Positions 51,605 through 61,608 are shown, numbered from the stretch's first letter. The stretch is 64,000 nucleotides of DNA from Candidatus Eisenbacteria bacterium (GCA_026388185.1 JAPLKG010000011.1:310001-374000), one strand, 5' to 3'. Numbers and translations: made by a program. Notes: generated from the letters alone by a model not told the origin.

Positions 51605-53350
51605 GTGTTCAACTCAGGAAGAAGGAGCGGAGCGCTGTCAGGTCTGAGACCCCACTGGGTCGGGCCATCTCAGCCACCGGCAGAATGCGTGAATGAACTT
51701 GCGTCCTGCCTCGCGATACCACGGGCATTTGCCGCGATCCTGGCGGCCAGGAAAGTGGACACGCCTGAGAAAGCACGGAAATTTCTCAATCCGTGCATCT
51801 CTTTCCTTTACGATCCCTTCCTTCTGCCCGACATGGAGAAGGCCGTTCAGAGGATTCTCACCGCAATCCGCAACAATGAGAAGATGCTAATCTTCGGCGA
51901 TTACGACGTGGACGGGATTACATCCGTTTTCCTTCTCACGTCTTTCTTGAGAGAGCTTGGAGGCGACGTCGAGTACATCATCCCTCACCGGCTTCGCGAT
52001 GGATATGGGCTTTCGGAAAAGGGCGTTCTTGCGGCGAAAAAGCTGGGCGCCACGCTCATCGTGACGGTGGACAACGGAATCGCCGCGCTGGCGGAGGTTT
52101 CGCTTGCTAATTCTCTCGGCATCGACGTAATCGTGGTCGACCATCACGAGCCCGGTGCAAAGATGCCGGACGCCTGTGCCGTCATCGATCCCAAGCGCGC
52201 CGATTCTAACTACCCGTTCCTTGACCTGGCGGGTGTTGGAGTCGTCTACAAGTTTACACAGGCGCTTCTAATGGCCGCGCCAAGGGAAGTGCCGCGGGAC
52301 GTGAACGAGTATCTTGACGTCGTGGCGTTGGGAACGGTGGCAGACGTGGTTCCTCTCACGGAAGAAAACAGGGTCTTCACCAAGCTTGGTCTTGAGACTC
52401 TGCAATCGAGTAATAAGCCGGGTATCGAAGCGCTGAAGGAGTTGTCCGGACTTGCGGGAAGGAAGATCGGAAGCGAGCACGTGGCGTTCATTCTGGCTCC
52501 CCGCATCAATGCCGCCGGCAGAATGGGAGATTCGGAATCTGGCATACGACTTCTCTTCTCCAAGGACATGGACGAGGCTCGTGCGATTGCAGAGGGCCTC
52601 GAGGACGACAACTCGCGGAGGCGACAGGTCGACGAAGAGACGCTTCGCCAAGCGATAGCGAAACTCGAGAAGACGTACGGGAATGAAGTGCCTCCCAGTA
52701 TTGTTCTTTGGTCGAGGCGATGGCACCCCGGTGTGCTGGGCATAGTCGCATCCAGGCTCGCCGAGCGCTACAGAAGGCCCACCGTCCTCATCTCGGTGGA
52801 AGGCGAAACCGCGAGGGGTTCGTGCAGAAGCGTTCAGGGATTTGATTTGTACGGGGCGCTCTCGCAGTGCAAGAGCATACTCACCGGCTTTGGAGGCCAC
52901 AGCCACGCCGCCGGCATAACACTGAACAAGAGCGATCTCGAGAAGTTCAGAGACACGTTCGTTCCACTCGTGGAGGAGAGTCTCAGGGGTATTGATGTGA
53001 CACCGAAGCTGTATCTGGATTACGAACTCCATCTTTCAGAGCTCAATGAGCGACTGGCCGGGCTTCTCGGAGAACTCGCGCCTTTCGGCGTGGGCAACCC
53101 GGAGCCGGTGTTCGTGACCAGCGGGGTGCAGGTGATGGACAGATCTCTGGTGGGCGGAGGTTCCCACCTCAAGATGTCGGTGAGGCAGGGTAGCTTCTAC
53201 GCGGACTGTATCGGTTTCAACCTCGCACATCTGGAGAGGGAGATAGCCTGTTCTGCGGGAGAGGTCTCCATCGCGCACATACCGTGGCTCAGTACCTGGC
53301 AGGGAAGGAACAGGCTCCAATTGAAACTCAAGGATCTCAAGGGTCCGTGA
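51605..53350 (+). CDS. recJ: Single-stranded-DNA exonuclease RecJ
   Basis: RecJ degrades single-stranded DNA 5' to 3' in recombination and repair. The DHH domain motifs are FGDYDVDGITS, the VDNGI and VDHHEPG segments, and VIDPKRADSNYPF; the DHHA1 domain has GGHSHAAGITL, and an OB domain forms the C-terminus. Length, 581 residues, is standard. Start is GTG 51605: an ATG two bases earlier is in another frame that stops after 14 codons. The stop overlaps the rel start. Confidence 0.95.
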   Translation: MFNSGRRSGALSGLRPHWVGPSQPPAECVNELASCLAIPRAFAAILAARKVDTPEKARKFLNPCISFLYDPFLLPDMEKAVQRILTAIRNNEKMLIFGDYDVDGITSVFLLTSFLRELGGDVEYIIPHRLRDGYGLSEKGVLAAKKLGATLIVTVDNGIAALAEVSLANSLGIDVIVVDHHEPGAKMPDACAVIDPKRADSNYPFLDLAGVGVVYKFTQALLMAAPREVPRDVNEYLDVVALGTVADVVPLTEENRVFTKLGLETLQSSNKPGIEALKELSGLAGRKIGSEHVAFILAPRINAAGRMGDSESGIRLLFSKDMDEARAIAEGLEDDNSRRRQVDEETLRQAIAKLEKTYGNEVPPSIVLWSRRWHPGVLGIVASRLAERYRRPTVLISVEGETARGSCRSVQGFDLYGALSQCKSILTGFGGHSHAAGITLNKSDLEKFRDTFVPLVEESLRGIDVTPKLYLDYELHLSELNERLAGLLGELAPFGVGNPEPVFVTSGVQVMDRSLVGGGSHLKMSVRQGSFYADCIGFNLAHLEREIACSAGEVSIAHIPWLSTWQGRNRLQLKLKDLKGP

Positions 53351-55632
53351 TGGACAAGGCTTCAGGCAACGACAATATCACAAACGACAAGAAGAGTACG
53401 GGCGACAGCAAAGTCCCACGCGACGACAGGCCTGCGGGGGACACGGAGAATCTGCTCAGCTCCCTGGTGAAGGAATTGAACACAAGGTGTCCCCGCGTGA
53501 AGGTGGACGCAGTCGAGAGAGCCTTCACGTTTTCAGACACTGCTCACAAGGGTCAACTCAGGAAATCCGGGGAACCGTTTGTCACCCATTGCGCCGAGGT
53601 TGCGGGCATCCTGATCGATCTCCTCGAGCGAAGGATGGACACTCCGCTCGTTTGCTCGGCGCTTCTCCACGACGTGATAGAAGACGGAAATGTGACTGCC
53701 GCCCAGATCGAGGAAGACTTCGGGAAGGAAGTCGCGTACCTCGTGGACGGAGTGACCAAGATAAGCGGCTTCAGATTCAAGAGCAGAGAGATACAACAGG
53801 CCGAGTACTTCCGAAAGATGCTCCTCTCGATGGCGAAGGACGTCCGCGTTGTTCTGATCAAACTCGCTGACAGGCTGCACAACATGCGCACGCTGGGCTC
53901 GCTCGATGCGACGAGGATCATGCAGACCGCAGAAGAGACGCGCGATATTTTCGCGCCGTTGGCTCACAGGTTGGGAATCTGGAAGCTCAAGTGGGAGCTC
54001 GAGGATTTGGCCTTCAAGTACCTGGACCCGGACACGTACCGTGAGATTTCCGACAAGGTCGCCCAAGCGCGCGAGGACAGGGAACGCTACGTCGAGGACG
54101 TAATAGAGACCGTCAGCAAGCGAGTCACGGCTTCGGGAATCAAGGCGGACGTCGTGGGAAGGCCCAAGCACTTTGCGGGCATCTACAGAAAGATGAAAGA
54201 GCGCGACTGTCAGTTTGAGGAGATATACGACCTCATCGGGATAAGGATAATCGCCACGAGCAAGGCGGAGTGCTACAGGGTTCTGGGTATCGTCCACGAT
54301 CTCTACGCTCCGGTTCACGACAGGTTCAAAGACTATATCGCTACCCCGAAGAGCAACATGTATCAGTCGCTCCACACAACGGTGTTCGGTCCGAAGGGGG
54401 AGATGGTCGAATTCCAGATACGAAGCAGGGAGATGGACAGGACCGCGGAGCTTGGAATCGCGGCACATTATTCTTACAAGGAAGGTGTGGCCGTCGGCGG
54501 CGAATTGCAGAAAGTGCGCGAACTTCTGAAGCAGGCGACGGAATGGCAGGAGAACACGAGCGATCCGGCGGAATTCATGAGTCTCGTCAAGGAATCTCTT
54601 TACCACGCCGAGGTCTTTGTGTTCACGCCGAAGGGAGACGTGAAACACTTGCCGAGAGGTTCTACGGCACTCGATTTCGCCTACGCCGTGCACACGGAAG
54701 TCGGTAATCACTGCGTCGGGGCGAAAGTTAACGGAAAGCTTGTGTCCACGAAGCACGTGCTTGAGAGTGGCGACACGGTCGAGATTGTCACGTCTTCGTC
54801 GGCGAGACCGAGCGAGGATTGGCTCAAGGTCCTGAAGAGCTCCGAGGCCCGGGGCAAAGTTCGTCACTGGCTGAGACTGGTGAGTCAAGAGGACAGCATC
54901 GCCCTCGGAAGGGAGATTCTCGAGAAGGAGCTCAAGAAAAACCGGGTAGCGGCTCCCGACGACCTGACCGAGATTGCCGTGGCGATGGGTCTTAAGTCCG
55001 AAGAGCAGCTCGCGGCTGCAATAGGCAGAGGCGAGACGAGCGTCGAGAGCGTTCTGCTGAGGATATCGCCTCGGCCTTCCAGGGGCGGAATAGAAAGCGT
55101 CTTTCCTTTCAAGAGGCTGCGTGAGTTCGCGGAGAGGCGCAGGCACTACGTAAAGATCCAAGGTATTTCGAATCTCATGGTTTCCTTCGCCCACTGCTGC
55201 GAGCCCATCCCCGGGGACAGGATAACCGGAATAATAACGCGCGGCAGGGGAGTCTCCGTGCACAGAATCGATTGTCCCAACACGCATGACGATCGCGTGG
55301 AAAAGGGACGACGCATCGACGTCGAGTGGGACGTAGGTAAGGAAGACCTCTTCATGGTGAACCTCATAGTGAGGGGGAGCGACAGGCAGAACCTGCTCTT
55401 CGACATTGCGAAGGCGATTTCTGAAACGAGGACAAACATCAAGCGCACGGACATGGGGCTGGTGAACGGCGAAGTCAGGGGCAGATTTGTGGTGGAGGTA
55501 CAGAATCTCCGGCACCTGGGGGGGGTAATAAAGGCGATCTCCAAGGTTAAGAACGTGACGGGAGTCGAAAGAGGGCAGTTCCTGGTTGAGGCCTTTCCGA
55601 AGCTGGAGCCCGAGAAGGACGCCGAGAGATGA
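53350..55632 (+). CDS. rel: Bifunctional (p)ppGpp synthetase/hydrolase Rel
   Basis: Rel controls the stringent response. The HD hydrolase domain keeps HDVIEDG and the rest of its metal site; the synthetase domain has RFKDYIATPKSNMYQSLHT (the RxKD form typical of bifunctional Rel/SpoT, not RelA), with YDLIGIRII; TGS, a helical/zinc region with HCCEPIPGD, and a C-terminal ACT domain follow. The first 40 residues are a hydrophilic extension of Asp/Lys/Asn. ATG 53350 overlaps the recJ stop (TGATG). It is the only Rel-like gene in the window. Confidence 0.95.
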   Translation: MDKASGNDNITNDKKSTGDSKVPRDDRPAGDTENLLSSLVKELNTRCPRVKVDAVERAFTFSDTAHKGQLRKSGEPFVTHCAEVAGILIDLLERRMDTPLVCSALLHDVIEDGNVTAAQIEEDFGKEVAYLVDGVTKISGFRFKSREIQQAEYFRKMLLSMAKDVRVVLIKLADRLHNMRTLGSLDATRIMQTAEETRDIFAPLAHRLGIWKLKWELEDLAFKYLDPDTYREISDKVAQAREDRERYVEDVIETVSKRVTASGIKADVVGRPKHFAGIYRKMKERDCQFEEIYDLIGIRIIATSKAECYRVLGIVHDLYAPVHDRFKDYIATPKSNMYQSLHTTVFGPKGEMVEFQIRSREMDRTAELGIAAHYSYKEGVAVGGELQKVRELLKQATEWQENTSDPAEFMSLVKESLYHAEVFVFTPKGDVKHLPRGSTALDFAYAVHTEVGNHCVGAKVNGKLVSTKHVLESGDTVEIVTSSSARPSEDWLKVLKSSEARGKVRHWLRLVSQEDSIALGREILEKELKKNRVAAPDDLTEIAVAMGLKSEEQLAAAIGRGETSVESVLLRISPRPSRGGIESVFPFKRLREFAERRRHYVKIQGISNLMVSFAHCCEPIPGDRITGIITRGRGVSVHRIDCPNTHDDRVEKGRRIDVEWDVGKEDLFMVNLIVRGSDRQNLLFDIAKAISETRTNIKRTDMGLVNGEVRGRFVVEVQNLRHLGGVIKAISKVKNVTGVERGQFLVEAFPKLEPEKDAER

Positions 55633-56078
55633 AGGCGGTGGTACAACGGGTGACCTCCGCGTCGGTGAGCGTCGCGGGAGAAGAAGTGTCGCGCGTGGGC
55701 CCGGGGCTTCTGATATTGCTCGCCGTCGGGAACGGCGATACCGAGGAAGAGGCGCGATGGACCGCGGTGAAATGCGCGGAGCTCAGAGTCTTCCAGGACG
55801 AAGACGGCAAGATGAACAAGTCCCTCCTCGACGTGGGCGGCTCTGCGCTGGTGGTGTCACAGTTCACGCTGTACGGCGATTGTTCCCGTGGCAGACGGCC
55901 GAGCTTCACGGGGGCGGCGGTTCCGGAGAAGGCGCGGGAGCTTTTCGGTGCGTTTTGCGATTTCATGCGTGGCACCGGCGTTGAAGTGAAGACGGGCGTG
56001 TTCGGCGAGAGAATGATGGTGAGGATGGAGAACGACGGCCCCGTCACTCTTATAATTGAAAGAGAGAAGAAAGAGTAA
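55629..56078 (+). CDS. dtd: D-aminoacyl-tRNA deacylase Dtd
   Basis: Dtd hydrolyses D-aminoacyl-tRNAs and also Gly-tRNA-Ala, guarding translation. Signature motifs are SQFTLYGD in the middle and the cross-subunit GPVT (DGPVTLII) near the C-terminus; the N-terminal KAVVQRVTSASVSV is also typical. 149 residues. It overlaps rel by four bases and maf by one. Confidence 0.96.
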   Translation: MKAVVQRVTSASVSVAGEEVSRVGPGLLILLAVGNGDTEEEARWTAVKCAELRVFQDEDGKMNKSLLDVGGSALVVSQFTLYGDCSRGRRPSFTGAAVPEKARELFGAFCDFMRGTGVEVKTGVFGERMMVRMENDGPVTLIIEREKKE

Positions 56079-56674
56079 TGTTCATCTCGCCTCCGCGCAA
56101 GAGAATGGTTCTGGCTTCGGGGTCTCCCAGAAGGCGCGAGCTCGTCAAGATGATCGGACTTGAGTTCGAGCTCGCCGTCCCGGAAATCCACGAAGACTCT
56201 GCGCCGCACGCGAGGCCCTCTAAGTTCGTCGTCGAGCTGGCGCTTGCGAAGGCGCTCTCGCTTGCACAGAGGTTTCCGAACGCCGTCATCCTCGGTGCCG
56301 ACACCGTGGTTGTTCTGGATGGACGGATTCTGGGGAAGCCCCGGAGCGTGGCCGACGCGAGGAGAATGCTCCGCGCGCTGAGCGGGAGAACCCACGTAGT
56401 GTACACGGGGCTTGCGCTGGTTGACGTACCGACGGGCGTTCGCGAGACCGCATACGAGAAGAGTCGCGTCACGATGAAGAATATCGGGAACGCGGAGATT
56501 GACGATTACCTGGCGACGGGAGAGCCGATGGACAAGGCCGGAAGCTACGGGATCCAGGGTTTCGGAGCAGTCTTCATAAAGCACATTAACGGATGTTTCT
56601 TTAACGTTATGGGGCTTCCGGTGGCGAGGCTTTACGACATGCTGAGGGAGCTCTCCGAGAAGCTGGGCCGATGA
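56078..56674 (+). CDS. maf: Maf-like nucleotide pyrophosphatase
   Basis: Maf proteins hydrolyse non-canonical or modified nucleoside triphosphates (dTTP/UTP or m7GTP types). The N-terminus has LASGSPRRRELVKMIG and the middle GADTVVVLDGRILGKP and the AxRMLRALSGR helix, with SYGIQGFGAVF near the end, all hallmark segments. 198 residues. ATG 56078 overlaps the dtd stop. The exact substrate subgroup (YhdE or YceF) is not certain; the QGFGA pattern leans to YhdE. Confidence 0.92.
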   Translation: MFISPPRKRMVLASGSPRRRELVKMIGLEFELAVPEIHEDSAPHARPSKFVVELALAKALSLAQRFPNAVILGADTVVVLDGRILGKPRSVADARRMLRALSGRTHVVYTGLALVDVPTGVRETAYEKSRVTMKNIGNAEIDDYLATGEPMDKAGSYGIQGFGAVFIKHINGCFFNVMGLPVARLYDMLRELSEKLGR

Positions 56675-56689
56675 AAGGAGTCCTGACAC

Positions 56690-57748
56690 GTGACGTCACC
56701 ATTTAGCGAGCCCAGGACGATCGAGTGGACCGGGACCGCCGTGAAGATAATCGACCAGACCATTCTGCCCGGGCGGCTCAGATATCTGGAGCTTTCTTCC
56801 GCGGAGGAGACGGCAGACGCGATTCGAACCATGAAGGTGAGAGGAGCTCCTGCGATCGGCGTGGTCGCTGCTCTGGGCGTGGCGCTTTCCGTGCGAGGCC
56901 GTGGTGGGTCAAGCGCAACGGAATCTGACGCGGCGAAACGCGCCCTCGATGCCATCGAGCTTCTGCGCTCTACGAGGCCCACGGCGGTCAATCTAGCCTG
57001 GGCACTCGAACGAATGAGAGGGGTAGTCGGGAAGACGAAGCGCTCGCGGACCGGAGGGTTGAAGGAGGCACTTCTCTCGGAGGCGCTGTCCATCATGGAA
57101 GAGGACAAGCGTCTGTGTCGGAGGATCGGCGAGAACGGGGCGAGGCTTCTCAGAGACGGTTCGACGGTCCTCACGCACTGTAACGCGGGAGCGCTCGCAA
57201 CTGCGGGGATGGGGACCGCCCTGGCGGTGATCTACGTTGCCGTGAGTCAGGGAAAGAAAATACGGGTGATAGCTGATGAAACCAGGCCCCTGCTCCAGGG
57301 TGCAAGGCTCACTGCCTGGGAGTTGGTGGCGCGGGAGATTGACGTTACCGTGGTGTGCGATTCCGCTGCGGCGTGGTTGATGAAGCAGGGCAAAGTGGAC
57401 TGCGTGCTGGTGGGCGCGGACAGAGTCGCTCGAAACGGTGACGTGGCCAACAAGATCGGTTCCTATTCTCTGGCGATCGTGGCGAAGGAGCACGGGATAC
57501 CATTCTACGTGGCATGTCCGTATTCAACCATAGATGAATCCCTGCCGGACGGTTCGAGCATTCCGGTCGAAGAGAGGGGAGAGGAAGAGATAAGACTCGT
57601 GGCAGGAAAGAAGGTCGTGCCGGACAAGGCACGCGTCTATAATCCTGCCTTCGATATTGTTCCTCACGATTACGTGGCGGCGATAGTCACGGACAGAGAC
57701 GTCACAACTCCGCCCTTTGAGGGAAAGCTGGGCATTGCGGGGGGGTAG
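56690..57748 (+). CDS. mtnA: Methylthioribose-1-phosphate isomerase MtnA
   Basis: MtnA converts 5-methylthioribose-1-phosphate to the ribulose form in methionine salvage; relatives also act in related 5'-deoxyribose salvage. Key segments are TMKVRGAPAIGVVAALG, the catalytic cysteine in THCNAGALATAG, and the GADRVARNGDVANKIGSY block with the catalytic aspartate. GTG 56690 is the start; 352 residues is standard. Other methionine-salvage genes are not adjacent. Confidence 0.92.
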   Translation: MTSPFSEPRTIEWTGTAVKIIDQTILPGRLRYLELSSAEETADAIRTMKVRGAPAIGVVAALGVALSVRGRGGSSATESDAAKRALDAIELLRSTRPTAVNLAWALERMRGVVGKTKRSRTGGLKEALLSEALSIMEEDKRLCRRIGENGARLLRDGSTVLTHCNAGALATAGMGTALAVIYVAVSQGKKIRVIADETRPLLQGARLTAWELVAREIDVTVVCDSAAAWLMKQGKVDCVLVGADRVARNGDVANKIGSYSLAIVAKEHGIPFYVACPYSTIDESLPDGSSIPVEERGEEEIRLVAGKKVVPDKARVYNPAFDIVPHDYVAAIVTDRDVTTPPFEGKLGIAGG

Positions 57749-57781
57749 GGCCAGGGTAGTCCGTTTTGGGTTAGTATTGTG

Positions 57782-57810
57782 TTGACATGACGAGAGTTGA
57801 CGGTTATTAT
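57782..57810 (+). promoter_or_regulatory. Sigma-70 promoter of rplM-rpsI
   Basis: TTGACA (57782-57787), 17 bases, TATTAT (57805-57810), 54 bases ahead of rplM. Confidence 0.85.
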
Positions 57811-57835
57811 CGTAGTTTGACAAAAAAGCCTAATG

Positions 57836-57867
57836 GGAGTTGATTTCATCAGGAGTTGATTTCATGA
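57836..57867 (+). repeat. Tandem 16-bp duplication of the rplM ribosome-binding site
   Basis: GGAGTTGATTTCATCA (57836-57851) is followed at once by GGAGTTGATTTCATGA (57852-57867). Only the second copy has an ATG; the first has ATC at that position. The effect is two Shine-Dalgarno sequences in a row. Confidence 0.9.
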
Positions 57868-58304
57868 AGACTAGTATCGCGAAGAAGGAACAGTTTCCCG
57901 CTGAATGGCTTGTGGTTGACGCGGCGGGAATGATCCTGGGCAGGCTCGCCAGCCGAGTCGCTTACAGGCTGATGGGAAAAGGCAAGCCGGCGTTCAGCCC
58001 GCACCAGGACCTCGGAGACCACGTGGTCGTCGTCAACGCAGAGAAGATTCGTGTGACGGGCTCCAAGGTTTCCACGAAGACCTATTTCAGGTACTCCGGC
58101 TACCCCGGCGGAGCCAAGTTCACCTCTCTCAAGGAACTGCTCGAGACGAAACCTGAGGAGGTCATAAGACACGCCGTCAAGGGCATGCTTCCGCACAGCA
58201 AATTGGGAAGGCAGATGTTCAAGAAACTTCATGTTCACAAAGGCCCGAAGCATCCCCACGCGGCACAGAACCCGAAGCCCTGGACGTCTGAAGAATTCGT
58301 GTGA
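57864..58304 (+). CDS. rplM: 50S ribosomal protein L13
   Basis: L13 is an early-assembly 50S protein. Signature segments are WLVVDAAGMILGRLASRVA, GDHVVVVNAEKIRVTGSK, the KTYFRYSGYPGG and VKGMLPHSKLGRQMFKKLHV blocks. ATG 57864 is set by AGGAG at 57851-57855 and by family N-termini; an in-frame start at 57840 would add eight residues. rpsI follows in the usual pair. Confidence 0.97.
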   Translation: MKTSIAKKEQFPAEWLVVDAAGMILGRLASRVAYRLMGKGKPAFSPHQDLGDHVVVVNAEKIRVTGSKVSTKTYFRYSGYPGGAKFTSLKELLETKPEEVIRHAVKGMLPHSKLGRQMFKKLHVHKGPKHPHAAQNPKPWTSEEFV

Positions 58305-58321
58305 GGAGATGGAGGTAGAGA

Positions 58322-58714
58322 ATGTCAGTTGAGCGGTATTACGGAACCGGCAGGCGAAAAGAGGCAGTCGCCAGAGTCAGAATCTTGCTTGGCACGGGCC
58401 GAAGGAGCGTAAACAATCTGAGCTTTGAAGAGTACTTCAGGCGGAAGACCCTCGTGGCTCACGCACAGCAACCAATGGTCGTGACGGAGACCGCCACCAA
58501 GTATGACGTCATTGCGTCGGTGAACGGAGGGGGCCTGAGCGGTCAGGCGGGCGCCGTCAGCCTGGGGATTGCCAGGGCTCTAAAGCTGGCGCACCCGGAG
58601 CTTGTCACGATTCTGCGCAGGGAAGGACTTCTCACGCGAAATCCGAAGATGAAGGAACGCAAGAAATACGGGCAGCCCGGAGCGAGAAAGAGATTCCAGT
58701 TCTCCAAGAGGTAG
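58322..58714 (+). CDS. rpsI: 30S ribosomal protein S9
   Basis: S9 has a C-terminal tail that reaches the P site of the 30S subunit. YYGTGRRKEAVARVR at the N-terminus and the ending PGARKRFQFSKR are diagnostic; GGGLSGQAGAVSLGIARAL is the central motif. 130 residues; ATG 58322 is 17 bases after rplM behind GGAGATGGAGG. Confidence 0.98.
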   Translation: MSVERYYGTGRRKEAVARVRILLGTGRRSVNNLSFEEYFRRKTLVAHAQQPMVVTETATKYDVIASVNGGGLSGQAGAVSLGIARALKLAHPELVTILRREGLLTRNPKMKERKKYGQPGARKRFQFSKR

Positions 58715-58813
58715 GCTGTCAACACACACGTCTCTGCGAAGTACGCAGTGGTTCCAAGAGTACAGGAGCCTTCTAGAGACGGCGGACCAAAACTGCGATA
58801 CGAGGAGGAATTG

Positions 58814-59716
58814 ATGTCTCAGATTGGAATGAAAGAGCTGCTCGAGGCAGGGGTTCACTTTGGGCATCAGACCCGCAGGTGGAACCCGAAGATGAAGGAC
58901 TACATCTTCATCGAGAGAAGTGGAATCTACATCATCGATCTTCAGCAGACTCTGAAGTGTATCGACGTCGCTAGAGAAAAGATCAGGGAAGTGGCGAGAG
59001 GCGGCGGCAAGATCCTTCTTGTCGGCACAAAGAAGCAGGCCAGAGACACTGTCGCCGAAGAGGCGGCCAGATGCAAAATGTTCTACGTCTGTGAACGCTG
59101 GCTTGGAGGAATGCTCACCAACTTCCGAACCATCCGCTCCAACATTCGGAAGTTGAAAGAGCTGGACCAAATGAGCCTGGACGGCACCTACCAGAAGCTC
59201 TCGAAGAAGGAAGTCGCGCAGCTCGAGAAACAAAGGCAAAAACTCGAGAAAATCTTCAAGGGAATCAAGGAACTGGACACTCTACCCAAGCTGGTGTTCA
59301 TCATAGACACGAAGAAAGAAAAGATCGCGGTCGCCGAGGCCAGTAAACTCAAGATTCCGATCGTCGGAATCGTCGACACGAACTGCGATCCCGACCTTAT
59401 AAGTCATCCCATCCCCGGAAACGACGACGCCATAAGGGCGATAAAACTCTTCTGCAGAATGGCAAGCGATGCCGTTATCGAAGGGCTCGCCGAGGCGAGC
59501 GAAGGCGAGGACCTGGGCGCGCAGGAGGGTGAGGTTCCGGAGGGTAAGGAAGTCGGGCTGCCTCAACCCGAGGAGGTAGTGGTAGAGGAAGTAGTTCCTG
59601 ATCCGGCACGCAAGGCGGGTCCACGTGATTCCAGAACACACGAAGTAAGAGGCCGCGGCAAGGAGGATCCGAGAACAGGGCAGGCAGGAAAGCCGGAGGG
59701 CAGCGATGGAGATTAG
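58814..59716 (+). CDS. rpsB: 30S ribosomal protein S2 with an extended acidic tail
   Basis: S2 binds late to the 30S head and platform interface. The core is clear: [26 protein letters not shown]-type [28 protein letters not shown] and [20 protein letters not shown]. After residue 228 there is an unusual tail of some 70 residues, first acidic ([19 protein letters not shown]) then Gly/Arg/Lys-rich. ATG 58814 follows GAGGAGGAA. The tail overlaps the tsf start by 11 bases. Confidence 0.96.
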   Translation: MSQIGMKELLEAGVHFGHQTRRWNPKMKDYIFIERSGIYIIDLQQTLKCIDVAREKIREVARGGGKILLVGTKKQARDTVAEEAARCKMFYVCERWLGGMLTNFRTIRSNIRKLKELDQMSLDGTYQKLSKKEVAQLEKQRQKLEKIFKGIKELDTLPKLVFIIDTKKEKIAVAEASKLKIPIVGIVDTNCDPDLISHPIPGNDDAIRAIKLFCRMASDAVIEGLAEASEGEDLGAQEGEVPEGKEVGLPQPEEVVVEEVVPDPARKAGPRDSRTHEVRGRGKEDPRTGQAGKPEGSDGD

Positions 59717-60305
59717 CACCGAGCTGATACGACAGTTGAGGGAACGAACAGGCGCAGGCGTTGTGGACTGCAAGAAGGCGTTGACGGAGTGCGCCTGCGA
59801 TCTCGAGAAGGCGATAGAGCATCTCAGAAAGATGGGAATCGCTGCTGCTGCAAAGAAGGCTTCACGGGTCGCTTCGGAGGGACTTGTTGAAGCCTACATT
59901 CATCCAGGAAGTCGGATGGGTGCTCTGGTGGAGGTCAATTGCGAAACCGACTTCGTGGCAAGAACCGCTGAATTCAGGACGCTCGTTCGAGACATTGCGA
60001 TGCAGGTCGTGGCGAGCGATCCGGTCGCTGTTTCGCGTCAGGAAGTCCCAGGTGATCTTCTGGAGAAAGAGAAGGAGATTCTGGCTGCCCAAGTTGCAGG
60101 CTCGGGAAAACCTCCACAAATCATCGAGAAGATCGTCCAGGGCAAGCTCGACAAGTTCTACAAGGACAATTGCCTTCTTGAGCAGCCCTTCATAAAGGAT
60201 CCAAAGAGATGCGTGGAGGACATAGTCAAGGAGGCGACGGCGAAGTTTGGAGAGAACGTCGTCGTCAGGAGATTCTCGCGTTTCCGTCTGGGCCAGTGCT
60301 CTTAG
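59706..60305 (+). CDS. tsf: Elongation factor Ts (short form)
   Basis: EF-Ts regenerates EF-Tu-GTP. The N-terminal UBA-like domain has [16 protein letters not shown] and the core has the EF-Tu-contacting TDF motif in [16 protein letters not shown]. At 199 residues it is the short form (as in Thermus-like proteins) with only one core subdomain. It overlaps rpsB and precedes pyrH by 12 bases. Confidence 0.96.
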   Translation: MEISTELIRQLRERTGAGVVDCKKALTECACDLEKAIEHLRKMGIAAAAKKASRVASEGLVEAYIHPGSRMGALVEVNCETDFVARTAEFRTLVRDIAMQVVASDPVAVSRQEVPGDLLEKEKEILAAQVAGSGKPPQIIEKIVQGKLDKFYKDNCLLEQPFIKDPKRCVEDIVKEATAKFGENVVVRRFSRFRLGQCS

Positions 60306-60317
60306 CAGGCAGCATAG

Positions 60318-61037
60318 ATGCCTCAGATCCGTTACGAAAGAATCCTGCTCAAATTGAGCGGGCAGGTTCTCACCGGCGAGAAAGACTACGGTATTTCCCA
60401 CACCCGTGTTGCCGCGTTGTGTTCGGAGATTCATGATGTTGCGGCCGCGGGCGTCCAGGTCGGGATGGTAGTCGGTGGCGGCAACATCTTCAGGGGTTCG
60501 GAGGCCGAGCGTGCGGGGATGGACAGGGTGAGCGCCGACTACATGGGAATGCTGGCCACGGTCATTAACGCTCTCGCCCTGCAAGATCACCTGGAGAAGC
60601 TCGGTCTACACACCCGCGTTTTGTCGGCAATCAACATGGCAGAGATAGCCGAGCCGTACGTCCGTCGCAGGGCCATCAGGCACCTGGAGAAGGGACGTGT
60701 CGTCATAATGGCCGGCGGGACGGGCAACCCTTACTTCACCACTGACACGGCCGCCGTTTTGCGAGGAATCGAGATTCACGCGGACGTTCTCCTCAAGGCC
60801 ACCAGGGTCAGAGGTGTCTTCACTTCTGACCCTGTCACGAATCCCGATGCAACGTTTTTGGAAGAGGTGAGCTATCTTGAGGTCATCAACAAGGGTCTCA
60901 AGGTAATGGATTCCACTGCTATTTCCCTTTGCATGGAAAACAGACTGCCCATAATCGTGTTCGACGTAAACAAGAAGGACAACATCAAGAAGGCAGTCGC
61001 GGGAGAAAAGGTCGGAACATTAGTCGGAGAGGGTTAG
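60318..61037 (+). CDS. pyrH: Uridylate kinase PyrH
   Basis: PyrH phosphorylates UMP to UDP and is a hexameric amino-acid-kinase-fold enzyme. The sequence shows [14 protein letters not shown] at the start, [27 protein letters not shown] and [15 protein letters not shown]. 239 residues. It is part of the conserved rpsB-tsf-pyrH-frr string. Confidence 0.97.
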   Translation: MPQIRYERILLKLSGQVLTGEKDYGISHTRVAALCSEIHDVAAAGVQVGMVVGGGNIFRGSEAERAGMDRVSADYMGMLATVINALALQDHLEKLGLHTRVLSAINMAEIAEPYVRRRAIRHLEKGRVVIMAGGTGNPYFTTDTAAVLRGIEIHADVLLKATRVRGVFTSDPVTNPDATFLEEVSYLEVINKGLKVMDSTAISLCMENRLPIIVFDVNKKDNIKKAVAGEKVGTLVGEG

Positions 61038-61038
61038 G

Positions 61039-61596
61039 ATGGAAAAGGAGACTATCGCCAGGATCGAACAAAAAATGAAGAAGGCGGTCGAGCACTTGAG
61101 ACAGGAGCTTGCCTCCGTGAGAACCGGCAAGGCCACGACCGCTCTGCTCGACTCGGTCAAGGTGGATTATTACGGCTCTAACGTTCCTCTAAATCAGGTC
61201 GCGGGTGTTAGCGCGCCCGAACCGAGACTGCTGATCGTGCACCCGTGGGAAAGGACGATGGTCCCCGCGATCGAAAAGGCGATTCTCAAGGCCGACCTGG
61301 GCCTAAATCCCGCCAACGACGGAACTGTGATACGAATTCCGATACCTCCTCTCACCGAGGAAAGAAGAAAGGACCTGGTGAAGATTGTGAAGAAGATGGT
61401 GGAGGAGGGACGCGTCGGCGTAAGGAATCTGAGGCGCGAGGGGAATGAAGAGATCAAGAAACTGGAGAAGGACGCAAAGATCTCCGAAGATACGGCCCGA
61501 AAATCACAGAACGACGTACAGAAGCTTACGGACAAGTACATTCAGCTGATGGAAGAGCTTCTCTCCAAGAAGGAAGCTGAAATCATGGAGGTCTGA
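61039..61596 (+). CDS. frr: Ribosome recycling factor
   Basis: RRF splits post-termination ribosomes with EF-G. The three-helix bundle and small beta domain are recognisable from LASVRTGKATTALLDSVKVDYYG, PLNQVAGVSAPEPR and the RRKDLVKIVKKMVEEGRVGVRNLRRE block. 185 residues; one base after pyrH. Confidence 0.97.
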   Translation: MEKETIARIEQKMKKAVEHLRQELASVRTGKATTALLDSVKVDYYGSNVPLNQVAGVSAPEPRLLIVHPWERTMVPAIEKAILKADLGLNPANDGTVIRIPIPPLTEERRKDLVKIVKKMVEEGRVGVRNLRREGNEEIKKLEKDAKISEDTARKSQNDVQKLTDKYIQLMEELLSKKEAEIMEV

Positions 61597-61608
61597 GGGG
61601 AGGAGAGA

